Source: Leifsonia xyli subsp. xyli str. CTCB07
GTDB lineage: Bacteria > Actinomycetota > Actinomycetes > Actinomycetales > Microbacteriaceae
NCBI RefSeq assembly: GCF_000007665.1
Contig: NC_006087.1
Span: 1,612,001 to 1,676,000 of the forward strand
Direction of reading: 5' to 3'
Length of the DNA: 64,000 nt
The notes beneath the pieces are model-generated. The model searched no databases, was not told the DNA's origin, and saw only the letters and a program-made list of their open reading frames with translations. How positions within the stretch are numbered: position 1 is the stretch's first letter; each line of letters opens with the position of its first letter. Both the position numbers and the translations under genes were made by a program. Positions 56,990 through 64,000 of the stretch are shown piece after piece.

Positions 56990-57003
56990 CGAACATATCT
57001 TCG
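56990..57003. promoter_or_regulatory. Candidate LexA box upstream of recA
   Basis: CGAACATATCTTCG matches the SOS consensus CGAACRNRYGTTYC at about 12 of 14 positions. It lies about 130 bp before the recA ATG and 26 bp from the end of the DUF3046 gene, in an AT-richer stretch. Confidence 0.5.
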
Positions 57004-57028
57004 AGATATCCCCTCCGGCGTGTCGCGT

Positions 57029-57253
57029 TCAACGCTTCGGCGCCGGCTTCCCCGCGCCGTGCCAGTGCGACGGAGGGACGCCCGTCTCGCGGCACAGGGC
57101 CAGCCACACGTCGCGGGGCGCGGCACCCGCCGCGATCGCCTCGCCGGCCGTGCATCCGCCCAATTCGCCGAGCACGAGATCGGTCAGCAGGGCCTCACCG
57201 TAGGTCGAGCCGAACTCGTCCGCCACGGCGCGCTGGAACTCGCTGAGCTTCAT
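57029..57253 (-). CDS. DUF3046 protein
   Basis: A 74-residue small protein starting MKLSEFQRAVADEFGSTYGE and containing GGCTAGEAIAAGAAPRDVW and ETGVPPSHWHG, the pattern of DUF3046, found beside recA in most actinobacteria. Function is unknown. ATG 57253 is chosen to match the family N-terminus. It is followed by the recA control region. Confidence 0.88.
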   Translation of the reverse strand: MKLSEFQRAVADEFGSTYGEALLTDLVLGELGGCTAGEAIAAGAAPRDVWLALCRETGVPPSHWHGAGKPAPKR

Positions 57254-57321
57254 GCGTCCATTCTCCGTCAACACAGAGGAACGCCCCGCACTCGGCGGGG
57301 CGTTCGCGTCTGCTGTCGCGA

Positions 57322-57633
57322 TCAGCGTACGACGAGGTTCGCGTCCAGAGCGGAGACGAACTCGTCCGGGACTGTGTCGGGGATGACCGGCTCGAGGCCC
57401 TCAAGGATAGCGATGCGGTCCCCGACCTCGCGCATGATGACCGAGACCGGAGTTTCGAGCGCGTCGGCGACAGAAGCGAGGATCTCGCTCGAGGCTTCTT
57501 TCTGGCCGCGCTCGACCTCGCTAAGATAGCCGAGGGCGACACTCGCCTTGCTGGCGACCTGGCGAAGAGTGCGGCCCTTCTGCAGGCGGAAGTCCCTGAG
57601 CACGTCGCCGATTTCCTGACGTACAAGAATCAT
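57322..57633 (-). CDS. clgR: XRE-family regulator ClgR
   Basis: A 103-residue Cro/C1-type regulator. LRDFRLQKGRTLRQVASKAS then VALGYLSEVERGQKEASSEI form the helix-turn-helix and its family-specific ERGQKEASSE loop. ClgR activates clp protease and chaperone genes in actinobacteria and is itself a Clp substrate. The last residues NLVVR end in a short hydrophobic tail that could serve as degron. ATG 57633 follows AGAAGGAGG. Upstream spacer of 147 bp holds no gene. Confidence 0.88.
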   Translation of the reverse strand: MILVRQEIGDVLRDFRLQKGRTLRQVASKASVALGYLSEVERGQKEASSEILASVADALETPVSVIMREVGDRIAILEGLEPVIPDTVPDEFVSALDANLVVR

Positions 57634-57780
57634 TCGGAGCCTCCTTCTTCATACTCTGCCGGCGAATCGATGGATGCTCACGATACCGCATCCGCGACAC
57701 TCACGATATCGGCGACGACTGGGCTTTTGTTGTGAACGCACAGGAGTGTAATGAGACCGAAACAGTGGATATTCCCACCG

Positions 57781-58305
57781 TCAGACAGGGGGGCCACCGG
57801 GCTGAAAGCCAAGTTCCGCAGCGAGTTCCTCGATGACACAGGAGACCGTCTGCGCGCGGACCCCGGCGCGATCTCCGTCGAGCGTCAGCTCCACCGCGCG
57901 CGTACCCCGGACGCTCGAGACGCCGACGAACACCGTTCCCACCGCGCGGCCGCCCTGCGGGTCCGGACCGGCCACTCCGGTCGTTGCGACACCGAGGTCG
58001 GCGGGCCGGCCCTCGACGGCGAGACGCTCGCGGACCCCGGCCGCGAGCTGCCGGGCCACGTCAGGATGCACCGGGCCTTCGGCCGCGAGGAGCTCAGCGT
58101 CGACGCCGAGGAGTGTGTGCTTCAGCGCGGTCGCGTACACGACGACGCCTCCGAGCACAGCCGTGGACGCGCCGGGCACCCGGGTGAGCTCGAACATCAG
58201 TCCCCCACCGGTCAGCGATTCCGCCGCTGCGACCGTCAGCCCGCGTTCGACGAGGGTGCGGACCACCTCCGCCGTCCGCTCGGGAACGTCATCAGGCTGC
58301 GGCAC
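57781..58305 (-). CDS. cinA: CinA-family nicotinamide-nucleotide amidohydrolase
   Basis: A 174-residue protein consisting of the C-terminal CinA (PncC-type) domain only: TVAAAESLTGGGLMFELTRV, VLGGVVVYATALKHTLLGV, ATTGVAGPDPQGGRAVGTVF. Such enzymes deamidate NMN for NAD recycling; the N-terminal MoCF domain of full CinA is absent, as in many actinobacteria. Start ATG 58305 overlaps pgsA by 14 bp. Intact. Confidence 0.9.
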   Translation of the reverse strand: MPQPDDVPERTAEVVRTLVERGLTVAAAESLTGGGLMFELTRVPGASTAVLGGVVVYATALKHTLLGVDAELLAAEGPVHPDVARQLAAGVRERLAVEGRPADLGVATTGVAGPDPQGGRAVGTVFVGVSSVRGTRAVELTLDGDRAGVRAQTVSCVIEELAAELGFQPGGPPV

Positions 58306-58909
58306 GCTTCTCCGCCCGCCCGCGATAGGCCTGCCAGAGATAATCGAATCCCGTGACGACGGTCAGGACGACCGCAGCGGTCATCAGGATGCCGTTGACC
58401 CAGAACATCCCCTCCCCGAACACGGTCCAGAGCGGGAAGAGGGCGGATGAGATCGCGACGGACTGCACGATGGTCTTGATCTTGCCGCCGCGCGAGGCAG
58501 CGATCACCCCCTGCCGGATCACGACGAACCGGTAGACCGTGATGCCGATCTCCCGAAGGAGGATCACGATGGCGACCCACCACGGCAGCTCCCCCAGGAC
58601 AGACAGCGCGATGAGTGCGCCACCGGTGAGCACTTTGTCCGCGATCGGGTCGAGCAGTTTTCCGAGATCGGTGACCAGGTTGTTGCGGCGCGCGATCGCT
58701 CCGTCGACGCCATCCGTCGCGATCGCGATCACAAACAGAGCGGCAGCGGCCCAGCGGAGGGGGCCGTCGCGACCGGCGTCCGCGAGCAGCATCCACACGA
58801 AAAGGGGCGCGAGCAGGATGCGGACGATCGTGAGGACATTGGGCAGGTTCCAATTGCTCACTCGTCTCGTGCCCCCCGCTGCGGCCGATGGCGTGTTGGG
58901 AGCCGACAT
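58292..58909 (-). CDS. pgsA: CDP-diacylglycerol-glycerol-3-phosphate phosphatidyltransferase
   Basis: A 205-residue membrane enzyme making phosphatidylglycerol-phosphate. The CDP-alcohol transferase signature is DGVDGAIARRNN followed by GKLLDPIADKVL (about residues 63-90). NLPNVLTIVRILLAPLFVWM is the typical first helix. Position between ftsK and cinA is conserved in actinobacteria, supporting PgsA. ATG 58909 lies 7 bp from the ftsK stop. Confidence 0.92.
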   Translation of the reverse strand: MSAPNTPSAAAGGTRRVSNWNLPNVLTIVRILLAPLFVWMLLADAGRDGPLRWAAAALFVIAIATDGVDGAIARRNNLVTDLGKLLDPIADKVLTGGALIALSVLGELPWWVAIVILLREIGITVYRFVVIRQGVIAASRGGKIKTIVQSVAISSALFPLWTVFGEGMFWVNGILMTAAVVLTVVTGFDYLWQAYRGRAEKRAAA

Positions 58910-58916
58910 CGCGTTC

Positions 58917-61706
58917 TCACCCTCTGCCAGTCAGCTGCCAGGCGTCCTCGCCGGAGTCGCCGTGTACTTCAGGGTGGCCTTCGGTCATGGCCGCGACCGG
59001 ATCGGAATCGTATCGATCCTCGCCCTCGTCCGCTAAGGCGGGGACGGGCGTGCCGCCGCCGTCGGCCGGACCCAGCGGCTCCTCGCCGCGCAATCGCGCG
59101 AGGACCTGCGGCAGCTGTTCGGGGGTGACGAGCACATCGCGCGCCTTCGACCCCTCCGACGGGCCGACGATCTCGCGGGACTCCAGGAGATCCATGAGAC
59201 GGCCGGCCTTGGCGAAGCCGACCCGCAGCTTCCGCTGGAGCATGGAGGTCGAGCCGAACTGCGACGACACCACCAGCTCCGCCGCCGCGAGCAGCAGTTC
59301 GAGATCGTCGCCGATGTCCGCGTCGATCTGTTTCTTCTCGGCCCCAGCGATCACATCCTGGCGGTACTCCGGGCGAGCCTGACGGGTGACATGGGTGACC
59401 ACCTTCTGAATCTCGTCCTCGTTGACCCAGGCGCCCTGCACCCGGAGCGCTTTGGAGGCCCCCATCGGCAGGAACAGCCCATCGCCCTGGCCAATCAGCT
59501 TGTCGGCACCGGGCTGATCCAGGATGACGCGCGAGTCGGTGACGCTCGTCACAGCGAAAGCGAGCCGGGAGGGGACATTGGCTTTGATCAGGCCGGTCAC
59601 GACGTCCACGGAGGGCCGCTGCGTCGCGAGCACCAGATGGATGCCGGACGCCCGCGCCAGCTGAGTGATGCGGACGATCGAGTCCTCGACGTCGCGCGGA
59701 GCGACCATCATCAGGTCCGCGAGCTCGTCTACGACCACGAGCAGGTAGGGGTAGGGTTTGAGCTTCCGCTCGCTGCCCTCGGGCAGCACGATCTCGTTGT
59801 TCACGACCGCTTTGTTGAAGTCGTCGATGTGGCGGAAACCGAAACTGGCCAGGTCGTCGTAGCGCATGTCCATCTCTTTGACGACCCATTGCAGCGCTTC
59901 GGCCGCTTTCTTGGGGTTCGTGATGATGGGCGTGATGAGGTGGGGCACACCGCCGTAGATCGTCAGTTCGACGCGCTTCGGGTCGATCAGCACCATGCGG
60001 ACATCGGAGGGCTTGGCGCGCATCAGCAGACTCGTGATCATCGAGTTCACGAAGCTGGACTTGCCGGAGCCGGTCGAACCGGCCACGAGCAGGTGCGGCA
60101 TCTTGGCCAGGTTCGCGACGACAAAACCGCCGCCGACATCCTTGCCGACCCCGATCGTCATGGGGTGCGCGCTCTTCGTCGCCGCGGGCGAGCGGAGCAC
60201 GTCGCCGAGGGAGACGATCTCCCGATCGCTGTTCGGGATCTCGACACCGATCGCGCTTTTGCCCGGGATGGGTGAGAGGATGCGAACCTCGTTGCTCGCG
60301 ACGGCGTAAGAGAGGTTCTTGCTGAGCGCAGTGACCCGCTCGACCTTCACCCCCGGACCCAGCTCGATCTCATACTGCGTGACGGTCGGACCGCGCGAGT
60401 AGCCGGTCACCTTGGCGTCCACTCCGAACTGCGTGAGCACCTCGGTGATCGCCGCGACGATCTCCTCGTTCGCGGTGGAACGGACTTTGGCGGGCGTCCC
60501 CGCGGAGAGCATGGACGCCGCCGGCAGGCTGTAGGGCGCGGCCGGTCCCGTGTCCGCAGCGAGAGCGGCCGACTCATCGTAGCCGTCGGCTCCGGCCTGG
60601 AATCCCGGGAGCACCACGGGCGCGCTGCCGGCCGCCGCGCCCATCCCCTCGGCACCGACCGCTGCGGTCGGCGGCTCCTCGCCGGTGAAGCGCGCGATCG
60701 CATCCTCCGCGTTCGTCAGCTCGCTCAGCACCTCGGTGTTGTAGTGGTCGCTCGCAGGGTCGGGCTCGAGTGCTGTGGCGAACTCGCCCTTGCCGCGCAT
60801 CGGCTCGCCGAAAACCTCGGCCAGATCGGCCGGCTGCTCGTAGTCGGGGTCCTCTTCGCGCTTGGACTTGTTGCGCCGCCACCAGGGGAGGTTGGTCTCC
60901 AGGGAAGTGTCTTCGTCGCCGTCCATGCCGTCGAGCTCGACCTGCCGGGTCTTCTGCTCTTTGGCTTCCTGGCGCTCCTCTTCGGTCGCCAGTTGCGCAC
61001 CGAAAAGGTACGAGTAGAGCTCGCGGATCCGTGCGGGCAGCTTATTCGGCGGGGTCTTCGTGATGATGAAAAGGCTCAGGACGAGCAGCAGGACGATCAC
61101 CGCTGCCGCACCATAGGGCATGAGCAGCACGGACATCGGTGCGGCGATGAGCCAGCCCAGAACGCCACCGGCCTGCGCGAGCGCCGGCATCCCCTGGCTG
61201 GGGGACGGATGGGGGCTGAACAAGTGGCACAGCCCGGACACCATCAGCAGCAGCAGACTGAGGCCGATCCCGATGCGGGTGTTGTCGTGAACAGACGCGG
61301 GATGGCGAAACAACCAGAACGCGAAGAGCACCATGACCACGGGGAGCGCGAACGCGACCCGGCCGACAAGCCCGCCGAACGTCCATGCGTCGAGCACGCG
61401 CGCGACCTGGTCGTTGATGAGGAACCACTCGACGACGGCGCCGGCCACCGCCAGCAGCACGAGGAAGAAGGGGAAGCCGTCACGGCGCTCTTCCTTGGCC
61501 AGCTTCTCGGGGCCGAGAGCGCGGAACGCGGCGCCGGTGAGATGCGCCATCCCCATCCAGGCGCGAGCCAGGGGGCTCGACACGTCCGCTGCGGCCGGGT
61601 AGGCGACCGTCTTCTGAGCAGCGGCCTTCGCGTCCGGCTTGCGCGCGCTCGAGCCATCGCGCCCGGAGTTCCGGGATCGCGATGTCGATTTGGTGCTCGT
61701 AGCCAT
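58917..61706 (-). CDS. ftsK: DNA translocase FtsK/SpoIIIE
   Basis: A 929-residue septal DNA pump. Four membrane helices lie between about residues 65 and 215 ([46 protein letters not shown]). An acidic linker follows (about 230-400). The motor has [17 protein letters not shown] (Walker A near 545) and [16 protein letters not shown] (Walker B). The C-terminal gamma winged helix ([20 protein letters not shown]) recognises KOPS. ATG 61706. Full length. Confidence 0.95.
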   Translation of the reverse strand: MATSTKSTSRSRNSGRDGSSARKPDAKAAAQKTVAYPAAADVSSPLARAWMGMAHLTGAAFRALGPEKLAKEERRDGFPFFLVLLAVAGAVVEWFLINDQVARVLDAWTFGGLVGRVAFALPVVMVLFAFWLFRHPASVHDNTRIGIGLSLLLLMVSGLCHLFSPHPSPSQGMPALAQAGGVLGWLIAAPMSVLLMPYGAAAVIVLLLVLSLFIITKTPPNKLPARIRELYSYLFGAQLATEEERQEAKEQKTRQVELDGMDGDEDTSLETNLPWWRRNKSKREEDPDYEQPADLAEVFGEPMRGKGEFATALEPDPASDHYNTEVLSELTNAEDAIARFTGEEPPTAAVGAEGMGAAAGSAPVVLPGFQAGADGYDESAALAADTGPAAPYSLPAASMLSAGTPAKVRSTANEEIVAAITEVLTQFGVDAKVTGYSRGPTVTQYEIELGPGVKVERVTALSKNLSYAVASNEVRILSPIPGKSAIGVEIPNSDREIVSLGDVLRSPAATKSAHPMTIGVGKDVGGGFVVANLAKMPHLLVAGSTGSGKSSFVNSMITSLLMRAKPSDVRMVLIDPKRVELTIYGGVPHLITPIITNPKKAAEALQWVVKEMDMRYDDLASFGFRHIDDFNKAVVNNEIVLPEGSERKLKPYPYLLVVVDELADLMMVAPRDVEDSIVRITQLARASGIHLVLATQRPSVDVVTGLIKANVPSRLAFAVTSVTDSRVILDQPGADKLIGQGDGLFLPMGASKALRVQGAWVNEDEIQKVVTHVTRQARPEYRQDVIAGAEKKQIDADIGDDLELLLAAAELVVSSQFGSTSMLQRKLRVGFAKAGRLMDLLESREIVGPSEGSKARDVLVTPEQLPQVLARLRGEEPLGPADGGGTPVPALADEGEDRYDSDPVAAMTEGHPEVHGDSGEDAWQLTGRG

Positions 61707-62014
61707 GATGCAACGCTACTCGCACCCCCGTCTTCGCGGAGTTCCCGCGCCTGGATCGGGGAAAATCCACGACAGGCGATCTGCTGTGGAGAAGCGGACA
61801 GCGTGGAGGATCGCGAGGCTGCGGCATCGTGTACGTCTTAGGCGGCAGCCGATATCGCCGGGCCGCCTCCCGCCGCGATGGGACCGGGAGCCACCGGGTC
61901 CTCGGGAACGCTGGCAGAGACCTCGCCCGCAGCGACTCCCGTTCACCGCCTCGACCGTCCACGGCGCAACCCGGCGATGTCTGGAGCGCACTGAGGTGCG
62001 CTCCATGTGTGTTT
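61707..62014. other. 308-bp gap between ftsK and RNase J gene with hairpin
   Basis: No gene seen. At 61983-62004 GGAGCGCAC and GTGCGCTCC form a perfect 9-bp stem with a 4-nt loop, 10 bp after the RNase J stop: a likely terminator for that gene although no T run follows on the minus strand. The remainder has no recognisable promoter motif. Confidence 0.5.
61983..62004 (-). terminator. Hairpin downstream of RNase J gene
   Basis: Nine perfect base pairs (GGAGCGCAC / GTGCGCTCC) around loop TGAG, just after the stop of the ribonuclease gene at 62015. Confidence 0.55.
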
Positions 62015-63691
62015 TCACGCCTCGATCACGAGGGGCACGATCATCGGCCGGCGGCGGTAGCTGGTGTTGACCCAGCGACCGACGGTGCGCCGGACGATCT
62101 GCGACAGGGCGTGGGAGTCACGGACTCCGTTGTGCGCCGCTTCGGCGAGCGCCGCCGCGACCTTCGGTTTGACGCTGTCGAAGACGGTGTCGTCCTCCGC
62201 GAAGCCCCGGGCGTGGATCTCAGGGCCGGTGACGATCCTTCCGCTGCCGGCCTCCACGACCACGATGATCGAGATGAAACCCTCCTCGCCGAGGATGCGC
62301 CGGTCCTTGAGGTCGGCATCGGTGATCTCGCCGACGCTCGAGCCATCCACGTAGACGAAGCCGAGGTCGAGCTGGCCCACCACGCGGGCGACGCCGTCGC
62401 GCAGGTCGACCACCGAACCGTCCTCCGCGAGGATGGTTCTCTCCTCCGGGACGCCGGTGTCCATCGCGAGCCGGGCGTTCGCGACCAGGTGGCGATACTC
62501 GCCGTGTACGGGCATGACGTTCTTGGGCTTCAGGATGTTGTAGCAGTAGAGCAGCTCACCCGCGGCCGCGTGGCCGGAGACATGCACTTTGGCGTTGCCT
62601 TTGTGAACGACATTGGCGCCTAGCTTCGTGAGCCCGTCGATGACGCGGTAGACCGCGTTCTCGTTGCCGGGGATGAGGCTGGAGGCGAGGACGACGGTGT
62701 CGCCCCGCCCCACCTCGATCTGGTGTTCGAGGTTCGCCATCCGGGCGAGAACGGCCATCGGTTCGCCTTGGGAGCCGGTGGACATGTAGACGATCTTGTC
62801 GTCCGGCAGGTCTGCGGCCTTCTTGTAGTCGATCAGCACGCCCTCCGGCACCTGGAGGTAGCCGAGTTCGGCGGCGATGGTCATGTTGCGGACCATCGAG
62901 CGGCCCAGCAGGGCAACGCGGCGGCCGTTCGCCGCGGCGGCGTTCAGGACCTGCTGCACCCGGTGGACATGGCTCGAGAAGCTCGCGACGATCACCCGGC
63001 GTGGAGCGCGCACGATGACGGCGTCGAGCACCGGACCGATCGAGCGCTCCAGCGGAGTGAACCCCGGAACATCGGCGTTGGTCGAGTCGACCAGGAAGAG
63101 GTCGACGCCGCGCTCGCCCAGGCGCGCGAAGGCGCGCAGGTCGGTGATGCGGTCGTCCAGCGGCAGCTGATCCATCTTGAAGTCGCCCGTGTGCAGCACG
63201 GTGCCGGCCGGGGTGGTGATCGCCACAGCGAGCGCATCCGGGATGGAGTGGTTGACCGCGACGAACTCGAGGTCGAACGGCCCCAGCTGCTCGTGCTGAC
63301 CCTCGGCCACGGTGAGCGTGTAGGGCTTGATGCGGTGTTCCTTGAGCTTGGCCTCCACCAGCGCGAGGGTGAGGCCGGAGCCGATGAGCGGGATGTCCGC
63401 CCGGAGCTTCAGCAGGTAGGGCACCGCTCCGATGTGGTCTTCGTGGCCGTGCGTCAGCACGATGCCGAGCACGTCGTCCAGCCGGTCACGGACCGGCGCG
63501 AAGTCCGGCAGGATGAGGTCGACGCCGGGCTGATCCGGCTCGGGGAACAGAACGCCGCAGTCGACGATGAGGAGTTTGCCCTCATACTCGAAGACGGTCA
63601 TGTTGCGGCCGATCTCGCCGAGGCCGCCCGTGGGGACGATCCTGAGCGTTCCCGGCTCCAGAGCGGGAGGTTCGGTCATAAGATTGGGCAT
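62015..63691 (-). CDS. rnj: Ribonuclease J
   Basis: A 558-residue metallo-beta-lactamase/beta-CASP ribonuclease for rRNA maturation and mRNA decay. The zinc motif is VLTHGHEDHIGAVPYLL (about residue 80) and HTGDFKMDQLPLDD gives the metal aspartate. The beta-CASP domain has IVASFSSHVHRVQQVLNAA and KVHVSGHAAAGELL. ATG 63691 (MPNLMTEPPALEPG) is set by a GGAGG site five bases upstream; the longer in-frame extension crosses into the dapA end. Follows dapA, as in most actinobacteria. Confidence 0.94.
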   Translation of the reverse strand: MPNLMTEPPALEPGTLRIVPTGGLGEIGRNMTVFEYEGKLLIVDCGVLFPEPDQPGVDLILPDFAPVRDRLDDVLGIVLTHGHEDHIGAVPYLLKLRADIPLIGSGLTLALVEAKLKEHRIKPYTLTVAEGQHEQLGPFDLEFVAVNHSIPDALAVAITTPAGTVLHTGDFKMDQLPLDDRITDLRAFARLGERGVDLFLVDSTNADVPGFTPLERSIGPVLDAVIVRAPRRVIVASFSSHVHRVQQVLNAAAANGRRVALLGRSMVRNMTIAAELGYLQVPEGVLIDYKKAADLPDDKIVYMSTGSQGEPMAVLARMANLEHQIEVGRGDTVVLASSLIPGNENAVYRVIDGLTKLGANVVHKGNAKVHVSGHAAAGELLYCYNILKPKNVMPVHGEYRHLVANARLAMDTGVPEERTILAEDGSVVDLRDGVARVVGQLDLGFVYVDGSSVGEITDADLKDRRILGEEGFISIIVVVEAGSGRIVTGPEIHARGFAEDDTVFDSVKPKVAAALAEAAHNGVRDSHALSQIVRRTVGRWVNTSYRRRPMIVPLVIEA

Positions 63692-63759
63692 CTGCCCCTC
63701 CAATACGAAAGGTGTCCGGACGTGTGCCCGGGATTGCGGTGCCGCTCCGAGCGACTTTT

Positions 63760-64000
63760 CTACCGTGTGGTCCCGGCGACCTTCGGCAGCGCTCCGCCTG
63801 CGGCTGCGTTGCGGTCGGGCCGGAAGTTCGAGAAGTCGACGCCGGGGATGTCTTTCACGAGGTCGAGCTCGTCTTCGATCTGCGCGGCCTCCCATTCCTC
63901 CGGGCCCACCAGCGGCAGGCGTACGCGAGGGCTGGCGATGCGGCCGAGGCCGTGCAGGATGTACTTCGCTGCGACGGTGCCGGGGACGTGGGTCATCACG
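63760..64000 (-). CDS. dapA: 4-hydroxy-tetrahydrodipicolinate synthase, C-terminal part
   Basis: The last 79 codons of DapA, running off the right edge. TVAAKYILHGLGRIASPRVR and LPLVGPEEWEAAQIEDELD match the C-terminal helices of actinobacterial DapA; the ending is Asn/Ala-rich. The catalytic lysine lies outside the window. It heads the dapA-rnj gene pair, with a 68-bp gap. Confidence 0.85.
   Translation of the reverse strand, partial: VMTHVPGTVAAKYILHGLGRIASPRVRLPLVGPEEWEAAQIEDELDLVKDIPGVDFSNFRPDRNAAAGGALPKVAGTTR

Noticed and set aside
1..64000. tRNA, rRNA genes or CRISPR arrays
   Set aside because: No T-loop GGTTCGAxTCC with matching acceptor arms and no regularly spaced direct repeats were seen on either strand.

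Overview
The window is high-GC actinobacterial DNA. Codon use, the carotenoid operon, the GarA/FtsR block, the small DUF7882-type protein and the dapA-rnj-ftsK-pgsA-cinA-clgR-recA-recX-miaB-miaA-dapF-hflX order point to Microbacteriaceae. The density of freshly broken genes (single-base indels, nonsense codons, IS insertions) fits a genome under reduction, such as the sugarcane pathogen Leifsonia xyli subsp. xyli. That species name is inference; no marker gene was compared.

Layout. 0-9.9 kb: pyruvate carboxylase (3' end cut by the window edge), an orphan ParA-type ATPase, two MerR regulators, the GarA/OdhI FHA protein, a CDP-alcohol phosphatidyltransferase and small proteins. 9.9-15.6 kb: a tightly overlapping C50-carotenoid operon (crtE-B-I-Ye-Yf-Eb) with a divergent MarR regulator. 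15.6-24.1 kb: an NAD-binding/DUF2867 protein, a group-2 sigma factor, intact ku beside a triply damaged ligD, and a frameshifted MFS transporter. 24.2-26.8 kb: methionine ABC importer metNIQ. 27-30.5 kb: a frameshifted RecB-like nuclease/helicase. 30.6-34.7 kb: an accessory patch with an integrase remnant, unknown small proteins, an IS30-family element and a secreted protein. 34.7-38.7 kb: sseB-hisA-hisH-hisB-hisC. 39.4-43 kb: a LysM protein divergent from lexA, then a GntR regulator divergent from an MFS exporter. 43.3-46.6 kb: metE and metF, both pseudogenes. 46.6-47.9 kb: an AT-richer degraded patch with one multiply broken foreign gene. 48-64 kb: a conserved housekeeping block, with recX interrupted by an IS481-family element.

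Together: de novo methionine synthesis is broken at two consecutive steps while the methionine importer is intact, predicting methionine dependence on the host. The SOS regulon (lexA, LysM protein, recA) keeps LexA-type operators while recX is lost. NHEJ keeps Ku but has lost its LigD partner. At least ten genes or IS transposases are broken, mostly by one- or two-base lesions that still allow reconstruction of the ancestral reading frame. No tRNA, rRNA or CRISPR array was seen, and no clearly novel defence or toxin system. The most unusual uncharacterised items are the secreted HIRERH-motif protein, the 47.1-47.9 kb pseudogene and the J-domain/NERD-like fusion.
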